Positions 17,250 through 26,561 of a stretch of DNA of 64,000 nt are shown here, piece after piece. The stretch spans positions 1 through 64,000 of the forward strand of contig JAKQNP010000051.1 in NCBI GenBank assembly GCA_029565675.1. Direction: 5' to 3'. The position numbers and the translations under genes were made by a program. Origin of the DNA: a bacterium. GTDB lineage: Bacteria > Zhuqueibacterota > Zhuqueibacteria > Residuimicrobiales > Oceaniaggregativiventaceae. The stretch's first letter is position 1. Each line of letters starts with the position of its first letter. The notes beneath the pieces are model-generated. The model was given only the letters and a program-made list of their open reading frames with translations, was not told the origin of the DNA and ran no database searches.

Positions 17250-18593
17250 TTGAAAACCCTTTCACCAGCTAAAGCGATTCTCAAAACATCGCTGCCGGCG
17301 GTCATCGATCTTTCCTCTCAGACTCTCATGTGGACGATCGAAGCGATCATGATCGGTAAACTCAGCGCTTCGATGTTTGCTGGACACGGTATGGCAATCC
17401 AGGTTATTCTGGTGTTTTTTTCGGTCTTGTTGACCTTTGTTGTCGGCTCGAGTCTGATCATCAATCGATACCTGGGTGCAAAAGATACCTGGCAAGCCAA
17501 CCATATTTTTGGGCAGGCGATCATGCTGGCGATCATCATGTCGATCGCCTTTTTATTAACCTGGTATTTCGGCGCGGTACAGCTGTTCAAAGTCATCCGT
17601 GAAGGCAAATCAGCGCTGGCGCAGGAGGCGGGTATGACCTACCTGCGCACATTGGCGCTTTTTTGTCCGTTGGTGGTGACCAATTTCGTCGCTTTGGGTA
17701 TTCTGCGCGCCACAGGCGATACTCACTATTCGATGATGGTCAATATTTTGATCAACGGTCTCAATCTGTTTCTGGCGCCATTGTTGATCTTTGGATTGTT
17801 TGGTTTTCCGCGGCTCCAAGTCCAAGGTGCCGCCTTGGCAGCAGGCATTTCCCACAGCACTGGATTTCTTGCTACTTTTTACCTGCTGCGCAGCCGGCGG
17901 ACAAAACTTTTTCTCTCATTTCGCGAATGCACGCGACCGCGCTGGAAGAGCTTTCGTGCTCTCTTTGAAAGCGGTTTGCCCACCACCATTGAACAGTTGA
18001 CCTGGGCGCTCGGTCAACTGGTGGTCACCAGCTACGCGGCCGGTATCTATGTGGTTGTGCTGTCGACACATACCGTTTTTGTGCGCATTCAATCGGTGCT
18101 GTCGATGGTTTATATGGCCTTTAGCCTGACTGCAATGTCGCTGATGGGGCAAAACCTCGGTGCATCGAACAAAGCTTTGGCTTATCGCACGGCGCGAACC
18201 GCCAATCGGATGATGGTGATTCTGGTTCTGGCAATCGCCCTGTTGATGGTTGTTTTTTCCAAAGCCCTGATTCATGTCTTTACCACGGATCCGGAAACTG
18301 TTGCGATGGGGCAAAAAGCGATTTATCTTTTTGCCCTGGCGCAAATTCCCAAAGCCTTGAACAATGTATTGGCCGGCAATTTGCGCGGTGCCGGCGACCT
18401 CAAATGGCTGATGTGGACAACGCTCATTTTTGTGCTGATGTTCGAAGTCGGTCTGAATTGGACCAGCGCGTTTATTTTTGGCTTTGGAATCTATGGGATA
18501 TGGGGTATTCAGGCTGCTGACGAGTTTATCCGTATGGGACTGAATTATTGGCGATTTTACCGCGGCAAATGGAGGGTGATCGATTTACAATGA
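17250..18593 (+). CDS. MATE-family efflux transporter
   Basis: This is a 447-residue multidrug/toxin exporter of the NorM type with 12 predicted membrane helices in two bundles. Family features include an N-terminal 'LPAVIDLSSQTLMWTIEAIMIGKL', shown here in part, 'LGILRATGDTHYSMM' and 'VLAGNLRGAGDLKW' (paired repeats), and 'TAMSLMGQNLGA'. The start is probably the TTG at 17250; no better ATG precedes the first helix. Coupling ion and substrate cannot be read from sequence. The stop overlaps the tmk start as ATGA. Confidence 0.9.
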   Translation: MKTLSPAKAILKTSLPAVIDLSSQTLMWTIEAIMIGKLSASMFAGHGMAIQVILVFFSVLLTFVVGSSLIINRYLGAKDTWQANHIFGQAIMLAIIMSIAFLLTWYFGAVQLFKVIREGKSALAQEAGMTYLRTLALFCPLVVTNFVALGILRATGDTHYSMMVNILINGLNLFLAPLLIFGLFGFPRLQVQGAALAAGISHSTGFLATFYLLRSRRTKLFLSFRECTRPRWKSFRALFESGLPTTIEQLTWALGQLVVTSYAAGIYVVVLSTHTVFVRIQSVLSMVYMAFSLTAMSLMGQNLGASNKALAYRTARTANRMMVILVLAIALLMVVFSKALIHVFTTDPETVAMGQKAIYLFALAQIPKALNNVLAGNLRGAGDLKWLMWTTLIFVLMFEVGLNWTSAFIFGFGIYGIWGIQAADEFIRMGLNYWRFYRGKWRVIDLQ

Positions 18594-19246
18594 CGCTTCA
18601 GGATCACCCCGAGTCAGCGTTGTTCCTGACTTTTGAGGGAATAGATTTCTGCGGAAAAAGCACTCAGATCGCACGGTTTTACCAAAGGCTGCTGACCTTG
18701 GTTCCGGATGCACTGATGTTGCGTGATCCCGGCAGCAACACCCTTTCAGAAAAAATCCGCCGCATTCTGCTGGATCCGAAACAGACTGGCCTGCACGCAT
18801 GGACCGAGCTTCTTCTCTATGAAGCTGCCCGTGCGCAGATGGTGCAGGAACAGATCCTGCCAGCATTGCAGCAAAAACAGTTGGTAATTTGCGATCGGTT
18901 TTATGATTCCACTACCGCCTACCAGGGGTATGGTCGGCGTCTGGATCTGCAAAAGGTGGAAACAGCCAATCGGTTGGGCTCCTGCGGCCTGAAGCCTGAC
19001 TTGACTTTTTACATCGATTTGGAACCCGAAATAGCCCTCCTGCGCAAAGGGAAAAGCCACAGGGTGCTTGATCGCCTCGAACAAGAAGGGCTTGAATTTC
19101 AGCATCGGGTGCGGAATGGATATTTGCAGATTGCCGGTCAGGAAGCCGACCGTTTTCTGCTGATCGATGGCAACCGCTCAATCGAAGAAATCCAGGCGAC
19201 CATTTGGCAGCTGTTCGAACCCATTTGGTGGTCTCGTCGCAGTTGA
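18590..19246 (+). CDS. tmk: Thymidylate kinase
   Basis: Thymidylate kinase phosphorylates dTMP to dTDP for DNA synthesis. The 218-residue protein has a P-loop 'FEGIDFCGKSTQ', the 'DRFYDSTTAYQGYGR' DRY/H-type motif, and 'LTFYIDLEPEIAL'. A Cys replaces the usual small Gly/Ala in the P-loop (GIDFCGKS), which is tolerated by the GxxxxGK[ST] rule. The ATG at 18590 follows GGAGGG and overlaps the MATE stop; an in-frame upstream extension lies inside MATE. Confidence 0.93.
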   Translation: MTLQDHPESALFLTFEGIDFCGKSTQIARFYQRLLTLVPDALMLRDPGSNTLSEKIRRILLDPKQTGLHAWTELLLYEAARAQMVQEQILPALQQKQLVICDRFYDSTTAYQGYGRRLDLQKVETANRLGSCGLKPDLTFYIDLEPEIALLRKGKSHRVLDRLEQEGLEFQHRVRNGYLQIAGQEADRFLLIDGNRSIEEIQATIWQLFEPIWWSRRS

Positions 19247-19394
19247 GATGCGGATTCAGGTCGCTTTTCCTGATTTGCTCGCGCAAAAACTTTGCTTTTC
19301 GTATCCACAATTCAGGTCCGTTCTTCCAACTCGCTGACCAACACATGGTCTGATGTTGGATTCTGTTCATATGGAATCCCGGGAGGATATCGAT

Positions 19395-21161
19395 ATGTCC
19401 AAATACAAGAAAAATGCTCGCATCGCTGCGGTGGTTGCGCTTCTATTGGGGGTCAGCGGTCTTTTTTCTCTCCTGTACAGCGAGGCGGCACGTGATATTT
19501 ATTATCAGGTTGCCCAAAACATCAGGCTTTTCGGTCAGGTCTACCAGACCATCACCGAGCGCTATATCCAACAGGTGGATGCAGAAAAATTCATGCGTGC
19601 AGGTATTGATGGCATGCTCGACCGCCTGGATCCCTATTCTGTCTATTTGGAAAAAGAGGACTCTGATGAGTTGCGCATCCTGACCAGCGGCAAATACTAT
19701 GGAGTTGGCATGCGCATCGTCATTCGCAATGGCTGGGCGACCGTGGCTGAACAACCGTTTCCCAATAGCCCGGCAGCCCGGGCAGGTATCCGCGAAGGCG
19801 ATCAGATCGTGGCGATCGATGGTCAAAGCACCCAGGGTTGGACGCTCTCTGAAACGGCCGGTCATCTGCGCGGCAGCGAAAAAGGCAGTCAGGTAAGAGT
19901 GACCATCCGCCGCATCGGTGAAAAGTCAGATATTGAATTTACCCTGATCCGCGATGAAATCGTGGTGACCAATATCCAGTTTGCCGGATTCATTGCCCCG
20001 GGCATCGGTGTTGTCAAATTGGCGCAGTTTAATCGCGATGCAGCTGAGCAGGTGCAAGATGAGATCGAAAATATGATCGATCAGGGGCTCACCGGACTGA
20101 TCCTCGATCTGCGCGGCAACCCGGGTGGCCTGCTCGATGTGGCTGTTCAGGTGGCCGACCTTTTTCTTGAAAAAGGAGAATTGATTGTTTTTACCCAGGG
20201 GCGTGACAGCGCAACCCGGCAGGATTTTTTTGCGCGCAATACCCCTTTGGTCAGTCAATCGATTCCTCTGGTCGTGTTGGTCGATGAATACAGCGCTTCA
20301 GCTTCAGAAATCGTCGCTGGCGCGATTCAAGACCTCGATCGCGGTGTGATTCTCGGCAGTGAGACGTTTGGCAAGGGACTGGTGCAAACCGTGGTGCCGT
20401 TGGATCGTCGCGGCGAAAAACAGCTCAAACTGACCACTGCACAATATTATATGCCCAGTGGCCGCTTGATTCAGCGCGCCGATATTTTCCCGCATGGCCG
20501 TGCCTCGGTCTTTGTTGGTGCCGATACCAGCGCGGCCGCAACCGAAAATAAAAAAGAGGCGGATAGCACCGCGGCTGCAATCTTTTATACCCGCAACGGA
20601 CGCCAGGTTTACGGCGGCGGCGGTATTCGACCCGACTTTGTGTTGACCAACTTTGCGCTGAATCGATATGAGCTCGAACTGATGCGCCAATCGATGTTTT
20701 TTAACTACAGCCTCAACTATGTTTCCCAACATCCGGAGCTGAGCGCTGATTTCTCGATCAGCGATCAGGTGCTGAATGATTTTGAATCCTTCCTGCGGAG
20801 CAAAGAGTTCACCTATAAACCGAATGGTTATGAATACGTCGAAAAATTGATCGAATTGTCGGAAAAGGACAGCCTTTATCGGCCTTTGACTGCTGCGATC
20901 GCCGGACTGGGGAAGGAGTTTGACCAGATCCGCCAGGAAGAAATGACCGCATCGCGAGATCATATCCGCGTGTTTCTCGAACGCGAGATCGCCGGCAAGG
21001 CTTTCGGACGCGATGCCTATTATCGCGCTTCTTTTCACAATGACAGTGTATTGCAAAAATCGGTGGAATTGCTCAAGGATTCCCGACGTTATCAACAATT
21101 GTTGACCGCGCCCGCCATTTCGGCGGCAGCCAAAGGCGGATCGAACACAGAAAAAAATTAG
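19395..21161 (+). CDS. S41 C-terminal processing protease
   Basis: This is a 588-residue periplasmic tail-specific protease (CtpA/Prc family). An N-terminal signal anchor (about residues 9-27) is followed by a PDZ domain at about 95-180 ('GWATVAEQPFPNSPAARAGI'). The S41 core carries the Ser/Lys dyad: Ser302 in 'YSASASE' and Lys327 in 'TFGKG'. The C-terminal about 170 residues are helical and less typical. I chose the ATG at 19395, with GGAGG (19382-19386); the longer in-frame start adds 14 residues without a better site. Confidence 0.92.
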   Translation: MSKYKKNARIAAVVALLLGVSGLFSLLYSEAARDIYYQVAQNIRLFGQVYQTITERYIQQVDAEKFMRAGIDGMLDRLDPYSVYLEKEDSDELRILTSGKYYGVGMRIVIRNGWATVAEQPFPNSPAARAGIREGDQIVAIDGQSTQGWTLSETAGHLRGSEKGSQVRVTIRRIGEKSDIEFTLIRDEIVVTNIQFAGFIAPGIGVVKLAQFNRDAAEQVQDEIENMIDQGLTGLILDLRGNPGGLLDVAVQVADLFLEKGELIVFTQGRDSATRQDFFARNTPLVSQSIPLVVLVDEYSASASEIVAGAIQDLDRGVILGSETFGKGLVQTVVPLDRRGEKQLKLTTAQYYMPSGRLIQRADIFPHGRASVFVGADTSAAATENKKEADSTAAAIFYTRNGRQVYGGGGIRPDFVLTNFALNRYELELMRQSMFFNYSLNYVSQHPELSADFSISDQVLNDFESFLRSKEFTYKPNGYEYVEKLIELSEKDSLYRPLTAAIAGLGKEFDQIRQEEMTASRDHIRVFLEREIAGKAFGRDAYYRASFHNDSVLQKSVELLKDSRRYQQLLTAPAISAAAKGGSNTEKN

Positions 21162-21319
21162 CGCCTTTGATCGGTTGCTGCGAGCCAGGCAGGATCCAAA
21201 AAACGGATTTAGGGTGATTGTTCAAATATTCTCTTGATGATTTGCTGAATCAAGAAATGAATGAAACGAATGAATCGAATAAACGTGCCATGAACAGACT
21301 GACACAAAAGGAGGAACAC

Positions 21320-24040
21320 ATGTCAAAGTATGTCTACACCTTCGGCGGCGGTGCAGCCGAAGGCCGTGCGGATATGAAAGCATTGCTCGGCGGCAAAGGG
21401 GCCAACCTGGCCGAGATGAATTTGATCGGCGTTCCGGTTCCAGCCGGTTTTACCATCACAACAGAAGTTTGCACCCAATTTTACAAAGTCGGACGCGAGA
21501 AGATATTTGCCGAGATCAAAAAAGAAGTTGAACATGGTGTTGAGCATATTGAAAAGATGATGGGCGCCAAATTCGGCGACAGCAGCAATGCTTTGCTGGT
21601 CTCAGTTCGGTCCGGAGCTCGTGCCTCAATGCCCGGCATGATGGATACGGTGCTCAATCTCGGATTGAATGATAAAAATGTCGAAGGTCTGGCCAAAAAG
21701 TCGGGCAATCCGCGTTTTGCCTGGGACTCCTATCGACGATTCGTGCAGATGTACGGCGATGTCGTGTTGGGAATGAAGCCGGAGAGCAAGGAAGATGTCG
21801 ACCCCTTTGAAGAGATTATTGACGAGCTCAAAGAGGAAAAACGAGTCGAAAACGATACCGAGTTGACTGTTGATGATCTGAAAGAGCTGGTCACTCGTTT
21901 TAAAAAAGCGGTCAAGAAACGCACCGGCCATGATTTTCCCACCGACCCATGGGAACAACTGTGGGGTTCCGTCGGCGCGGTCTTTGGCAGCTGGAACAAC
22001 GATCGGGCCAAGGTGTACCGCAAATTGAACAATATTCCTGACGATTGGGGTACAGCGGTCAATGTTCAAGCCATGGTTTTCGGCAATATGGGCGACAACT
22101 CGGCAACCGGTGTTGCGTTTACCCGGGATGCTGGAACCGGTGAAGATCTGTTCAACGGCGAATACTTGATCAACGCTCAGGGTGAAGATGTGGTCGCTGG
22201 AATCCGCACCCCGCAGCAGATCACTCTGGAAGGTTCGCGGCGTTGGGCGGCTTCTGCCAGCATCAGCGAAGCAGAGCGCAAAAGCAAGTATCCCTCCCTG
22301 GAAGAAGCGATGCCTGTGGTCTATAAACAGCTCGCCGAGACCGAGACCAAACTTGAAAACCACTATAAAGATATGCAAGACCTTGAATTTACCATTCAGG
22401 AAGGTCGTTTGTGGTTGTTGCAGACCCGCAACGGCAAGCGCACAGGAACCGCAGCGGTGCGCATCGCCATTGAGATGTTGCAGCAGGGCATGATCGATGA
22501 AAACACGGTCATTCAGCGCATCGAGCCCAACCGGCTCGACGATCTGCTGCACCCTGTATTCAGCAGCGAAGGCCTGAAAAAAGCCAAAATGATTGCCAAA
22601 GGTTTGCCGGCCTCACCGGGTGCGGCGACCGGTCGGGTGGTCTTTTTTGCCGACGAAGCGCAGGAATGGGTGGCGCGCGGCGAAAAAGTCATCCTGGCGC
22701 GCATCGAGACCTCTCCCGAAGACCTTGCCGGCATGAACGTGGCCAAGGGCATCTTGACCGCGCGCGGAGGAATGACTTCGCATGCAGCAGTGGTTGCCCG
22801 CGGCATGGGCAAGTGCTGCGTTTCCGGCGCCGGCGGTATACGCATCAACTACAAAACGCGCGAATTGACAGCCAATGGCAATACCTATAAAGAAGGCACC
22901 TGGATCTCTCTCAATGGATCAACCGGCGAAGTTTATGAAGGCAAAATTGAAACCAAAGATCCCGAACTCAGCGGCAATTTCGGCAAATTGATGGATTTGT
23001 GCGACAAGGTGACCCGCATGCATGTGCGCACCAACGCCGATACACCCCATGATGCACAAGTTGCGCGCAATTTTGGCGCCAGAGGCATTGGGCTTTGCCG
23101 CACTGAACATATGTTTTTCGAAGGTGAACGCATCAAAGCGATGCGCGAGATGATCCTGGCCAGCGATGAGACAGGTCGCCGCAAAGCGCTCGCCAAGCTG
23201 CTGCCCATGCAGCGCACCGATTTTGAAGGGATATTTGCCGCGATGGATGGCTTTGGTGTGACGATCCGTCTCCTCGATCCGCCGCTGCATGAATTTGTGC
23301 CCCATGAAGAAAACAATCAGGGGGAAATGGCCAAAGAAATGGGCATTTCCGTCGAGGAGATCAAAAACAAGGTTGAAGAGCTGGTCGAGTTCAACCCCAT
23401 GCTCGGTCATCGCGGTTGCCGATTGGGCATCACCTATCCGGAGATCACCGAGATGCAGGCGCGCGCCATCATCGAAGCGGCTTTGAATGTCAAGGCCAAA
23501 GGCATAAAGGTGCATCCGGAGATCATGATTCCGTTGATCGGCACCTGGCAAGAGTTCAAATTGCAGGAAGAGATTATCCGCGCGGTTGCTGAAAAGATTT
23601 TTGCTGAACGCAAGGACCGCGTCGACTATCTCGTCGGTACCATGATCGAGATCCCGCGCGCGGCGCTCACCGCCGACGAAGTGGCGAAATACGCCGAGTT
23701 CTTCTCCTTCGGTACCAACGATCTGACCCAAATGACCTTTGGCTACTCACGCGATGATGCAGGCAAGTTTCTGCCGGTCTATCTGGAAAAAAATATCCTC
23801 AAGCATGATCCATTCCAGATTCTCGATCAGACCGGCGTCGGGCAGTTGGTCGAACTCGGCACCCAGCGAGGCCACAGCACTCGTCCCGATCTCAAAGTCG
23901 GCATCTGCGGCGAGCATGGCGGAGAACCCACTTCGGTCAAATTCTGCCATCGCGTCGGCATGAATTATGTCAGTTGTTCGCCTTACCGCGTGCCCATCGC
24001 CCGCCTGGCCGCTGCCCAGGCTGCGCTGGAAGACAAATAA
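21320..24040 (+). CDS. ppdK: Pyruvate, phosphate dikinase
   Basis: This enzyme interconverts pyruvate, ATP and Pi with phosphoenolpyruvate, AMP and PPi. At 906 residues it has full length and order: an ATP-grasp nucleotide domain ('YTFGGGAAEGRADMKALLGGKG' in part, 'VSVRSGARASMPGMMDTVLNLG' in part), the phosphohistidine swivel with His488 in 'GGMTSHAAVVARG', and the PEP/pyruvate TIM barrel with Cys863 in 'CGEHGG'. The ATG at 21320 follows AAGGAGG five bases upstream. A PPi-dependent glycolysis or gluconeogenesis step is implied. It is followed by a strong terminator. Confidence 0.96.
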   Translation: MSKYVYTFGGGAAEGRADMKALLGGKGANLAEMNLIGVPVPAGFTITTEVCTQFYKVGREKIFAEIKKEVEHGVEHIEKMMGAKFGDSSNALLVSVRSGARASMPGMMDTVLNLGLNDKNVEGLAKKSGNPRFAWDSYRRFVQMYGDVVLGMKPESKEDVDPFEEIIDELKEEKRVENDTELTVDDLKELVTRFKKAVKKRTGHDFPTDPWEQLWGSVGAVFGSWNNDRAKVYRKLNNIPDDWGTAVNVQAMVFGNMGDNSATGVAFTRDAGTGEDLFNGEYLINAQGEDVVAGIRTPQQITLEGSRRWAASASISEAERKSKYPSLEEAMPVVYKQLAETETKLENHYKDMQDLEFTIQEGRLWLLQTRNGKRTGTAAVRIAIEMLQQGMIDENTVIQRIEPNRLDDLLHPVFSSEGLKKAKMIAKGLPASPGAATGRVVFFADEAQEWVARGEKVILARIETSPEDLAGMNVAKGILTARGGMTSHAAVVARGMGKCCVSGAGGIRINYKTRELTANGNTYKEGTWISLNGSTGEVYEGKIETKDPELSGNFGKLMDLCDKVTRMHVRTNADTPHDAQVARNFGARGIGLCRTEHMFFEGERIKAMREMILASDETGRRKALAKLLPMQRTDFEGIFAAMDGFGVTIRLLDPPLHEFVPHEENNQGEMAKEMGISVEEIKNKVEELVEFNPMLGHRGCRLGITYPEITEMQARAIIEAALNVKAKGIKVHPEIMIPLIGTWQEFKLQEEIIRAVAEKIFAERKDRVDYLVGTMIEIPRAALTADEVAKYAEFFSFGTNDLTQMTFGYSRDDAGKFLPVYLEKNILKHDPFQILDQTGVGQLVELGTQRGHSTRPDLKVGICGEHGGEPTSVKFCHRVGMNYVSCSPYRVPIARLAAAQAALEDK

Positions 24041-24087
24041 ACGGCATGGGCGGCCGCATCATTGTGCCGCAAATGCGAATCTGCGAA

Positions 24088-24120
24088 CGCCTCCTGGAAA
24101 CCCAGGAGGCGGTTTTTTTT
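24088..24120 (+). terminator. Rho-independent terminator after ppdK
   Basis: A ten-bp stem CGCCTCCTGG/CCAGGAGGCG (24088-24097 with 24102-24111), with a 4-nt loop, is followed by a G and eight T (24113-24120). It lies 48 bp past the ppdK stop. Confidence 0.96.
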
Positions 24121-24134
24121 CGAAAGCATGCTCT

Positions 24135-24800
24135 ATGAATTGGCGGATATTTTGCGATTTTGACGGCACCGTGGCGCAAAACGATGTCGGCAATCTCGTG
24201 TTTACCACTTTTGGCGACGCAAGCCATTGGTGGGCCCTTGTGCAGGCGTGGCGGGATAAAAAGATACATGCCTGTGAATTGTGGCAGAAGCAGGCTGCCG
24301 TTACCCGGATAACGGTTGAGCAACTCGACCGCTTCGTCGTCGACCAACCGATCGATCCTTTTTTTGCTGAATTTTGTCGCCGCTGCAGCGAACATCAGTT
24401 GCCCATTACCGTCGTCAGCGATGGCATGGACGCCTATATCGAGAGAATTCTTCGCCAAAACGGGCTGGCGAATCTGGAAATTCGCTCCAATCGATTGACC
24501 ATCGAAGCGGACGGACGTTTGCAGGTTGCTTTTCCCTATTTGGCTCAGAGCTGCGGCAGTTGCGCCAATTGCAAAGGTCTGCACTTGCGGCTCGCTCGTC
24601 AAGAAGGCGCCAAGACAGTCTACGTCGGCGATGGTTATTCCGATCTCTGCGCCCTGGCTGAGGCAGACCTGTTGTTCGCCAAAGACGATCTGCTGAGTTA
24701 TTGCCAGGTTCACCACATCGATTGTATCCCTTATCGCACCTTTCAGGATGTGCAGACTCTGTTTTTTCAACAACTGAGCCAAGACGATCCTTCTCGATGA
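24135..24800 (+). CDS. HAD phosphatase, MtnX/SerB-like
   Basis: This is a 221-residue haloacid-dehalogenase phosphatase of subclass IB. Motif I is 'FCDFDGTVA' with nucleophile Asp8 and acid/base Asp10, motif II 'ITVVSDGMD', and motif IV 'VYVGDGYSDLCAL'. A 'CGSCANCKG' segment before motif III/IV is shared with MtnX-like enzymes (2-hydroxy-3-keto-5-methylthiopentenyl-1-phosphate phosphatase). No other methionine-salvage gene is present, so the substrate is unproven. The start at 24135 follows the terminator, excluding the in-frame extension into ppdK. Confidence 0.8.
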   Translation: MNWRIFCDFDGTVAQNDVGNLVFTTFGDASHWWALVQAWRDKKIHACELWQKQAAVTRITVEQLDRFVVDQPIDPFFAEFCRRCSEHQLPITVVSDGMDAYIERILRQNGLANLEIRSNRLTIEADGRLQVAFPYLAQSCGSCANCKGLHLRLARQEGAKTVYVGDGYSDLCALAEADLLFAKDDLLSYCQVHHIDCIPYRTFQDVQTLFFQQLSQDDPSR

Positions 24801-24820
24801 CCTGTTTTGCCGAATACTGT

Positions 24821-24849
24821 TTGACTTTTTCGGGGAAAATCCCTACACT
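24821..24849 (+). promoter_or_regulatory. Sigma70-like promoter for the ALDH gene
   Basis: TTGACT (24821-24826) and TACACT (24844-24849) are separated by 17 bp. The site begins about 20 bp after the stop of the HAD gene and gives a leader of about 155 nt before the ATG at 25013. Confidence 0.65.
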
Positions 24850-24866
24850 TTGAGGCAGTGAATCTT

Positions 24867-24957
24867 GAGGGGAAACTCGCTTACCTGTGATTCTCCGGTG
24901 GTAAGGAGATCTTTCTCCAACCATTGCCCCTCGCAAAACGCACTTCTCCCGGGAGAA
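24867..24957 (+). promoter_or_regulatory. Possible structured leader RNA
   Basis: Between the promoter and the dehydrogenase gene a three-way junction can be drawn. P1 is GAGGGG (24867-24872) with CCCCTC (24927-24932). P2 is CTTACC (24880-24885) with GGTAA(G) (24900-24905). P3 is GGAGA (24905-24909) with TCTCC (24914-24918). A perfect 14-bp palindrome TTCTCCCGGGAGAA follows (24944-24957). No known riboswitch consensus is recognised. Stems are short, so chance folding is possible. Confidence 0.35.
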
Positions 24958-25012
24958 TGGGCATCACCAGACCCGGTCGATTATCGCCATAATCAAACTT
25001 GTGGAGGTATCA

Positions 25013-26548
25013 ATGGATTTCCTTAAGGTTCTTGGTATTCAATCGCAAAATTCCGGTGCATCCACCGGCTGTGATTGGTTTGCCACCACCGATCAGGGTG
25101 AGCTAAAGGTGACATCACCTGTTGACGGCAAGGCTATCGCCTCGGTCACGATGGCTTCGTCAGCGGATTACGAAAAAATAGTAACTACCGGGTTGAAGGC
25201 TTTCGAGACCTGGCGGATGGTGCCGGCACCAAAACGCGGCGAAGTGGTTCGCCAAATCGGTTTGCGCCTGCGCGAATTCAAACAGCCGCTTGGCACCCTG
25301 GTGAGCTATGAGATGGGCAAATCGCTGCAGGAAGGGTGGGGGGAAGTGCAGGAGATGATCGATATTTGCGATTTTGCCGTCGGTCTATCGCGCCAGCTCT
25401 ATGGCCTGACCATGCATTCCGAGCGCGAGCGGCATCGGATGTATGAGCAATACCATCCACTGGGTTTGGTTGGGATTGTGACGGCCTTCAATTTTCCGGT
25501 CGCGGTATGGTCCTGGAATGCGATGATTGCGGCGGTTTGCGGTGATGTCATGATTTGGAAACCCTCTTCCAAAGTCCCGCTGACGGCGATTGCTGTACAG
25601 AAAATTATTAAAGATGTCCTGACAGCCAACCAACTGCCGGAAGGAGTTTTTAATCTGGTGGTCGGTCGCGGTTCTGCTGTCGGTGAACGAATGCTGAACG
25701 ATAAACGCGTGCCTCTCATTTCGGTTACCGGTTCAACCGCAGTCGGACGTCATACTGCTGAAGCGGTCGGCAGACGTCTTGGACGAACCATCCTTGAGTT
25801 GGGGGGAAACAACGCCATTATCCTTACTCCGGACGCCGATCTCAAACTGGCTTTGCCGGCCGTGGTTTTCGGTGCTGTCGGCACTGCGGGTCAGCGCTGT
25901 ACCACCACCCGACGCTTGATCATCCACGAGTCGGTATATGAAAAATTGCAGAGCGCTTTGGTCAAAGCCTATCGCGGCATCCGCATCGGTTCGCCGCTCG
26001 ATGAAAAGAACCATATGGGACCGCTGATCGATCGCGCTGCAGTCGAGCTCTATTCCCACGCGTTGGAAAAAGTTAAAAAACTCGGCGGCAAGATTGTTTT
26101 TGGCGGCGAAGTGTTGTCCGGGAAGGGCTATGAATCCGGTTGCTATGTGACACCGGCCATCGTTGAGGCCGAGAACCATTGGGATATCGTGCAGGAAGAG
26201 ACATTTGCGCCGATTCTCTACCTGATCAAATACACGGGCGGCATCGAAAACGCCATTGCGCTGCACAACGATGTGCCGCAGGGATTGTCCTCTGCAGTCT
26301 TTACCAACAACATGCGCGAAAGCGAAGCATTCCTTTCACATGCCGGCTCTGATTGCGGTATAGCCAATGTCAACATCGGCACATCAGGAGCGGAAATCGG
26401 CGGCGCTTTCGGCGGCGAAAAAGATACGGGCGGCGGTCGGGAATCGGGTTCAGATGCTTGGAAAGGCTACATGCGCCGACAAACCAATACGATCAACTGG
26501 AGCACTCAACTGCCGCTGGCGCAGGGAATCAAATTCGACATTGAATAG
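25013..26548 (+). CDS. Aldehyde dehydrogenase, ALDH7 (aminoadipate-semialdehyde type)
   Basis: This 511-residue NAD(P)-dependent aldehyde dehydrogenase is closest to the ALDH7/AmaB group, which oxidises alpha-aminoadipate semialdehyde (piperideine-6-carboxylate) in lysine breakdown. Seen in sequence: 'YHPLGLVGIVTAFNFPVAVW' with the group-typical NFPVAVW; 'SVTGSTAVGR'; catalytic Glu262 in 'LELGGNNA'; and nucleophile Cys296 in 'GTAGQRCTTTRR'. The start is the ATG at 25013 with GGAGGT at 25002-25007. An in-frame GTG at 25001 contains the ribosome site and is rejected. No other lysine-catabolic gene is adjacent. The next gene starts 13 bp after the stop. Confidence 0.88.
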   Translation: MDFLKVLGIQSQNSGASTGCDWFATTDQGELKVTSPVDGKAIASVTMASSADYEKIVTTGLKAFETWRMVPAPKRGEVVRQIGLRLREFKQPLGTLVSYEMGKSLQEGWGEVQEMIDICDFAVGLSRQLYGLTMHSERERHRMYEQYHPLGLVGIVTAFNFPVAVWSWNAMIAAVCGDVMIWKPSSKVPLTAIAVQKIIKDVLTANQLPEGVFNLVVGRGSAVGERMLNDKRVPLISVTGSTAVGRHTAEAVGRRLGRTILELGGNNAIILTPDADLKLALPAVVFGAVGTAGQRCTTTRRLIIHESVYEKLQSALVKAYRGIRIGSPLDEKNHMGPLIDRAAVELYSHALEKVKKLGGKIVFGGEVLSGKGYESGCYVTPAIVEAENHWDIVQEETFAPILYLIKYTGGIENAIALHNDVPQGLSSAVFTNNMRESEAFLSHAGSDCGIANVNIGTSGAEIGGAFGGEKDTGGGRESGSDAWKGYMRRQTNTINWSTQLPLAQGIKFDIE

Positions 26549-26561
26549 GGAAGGAACGATC

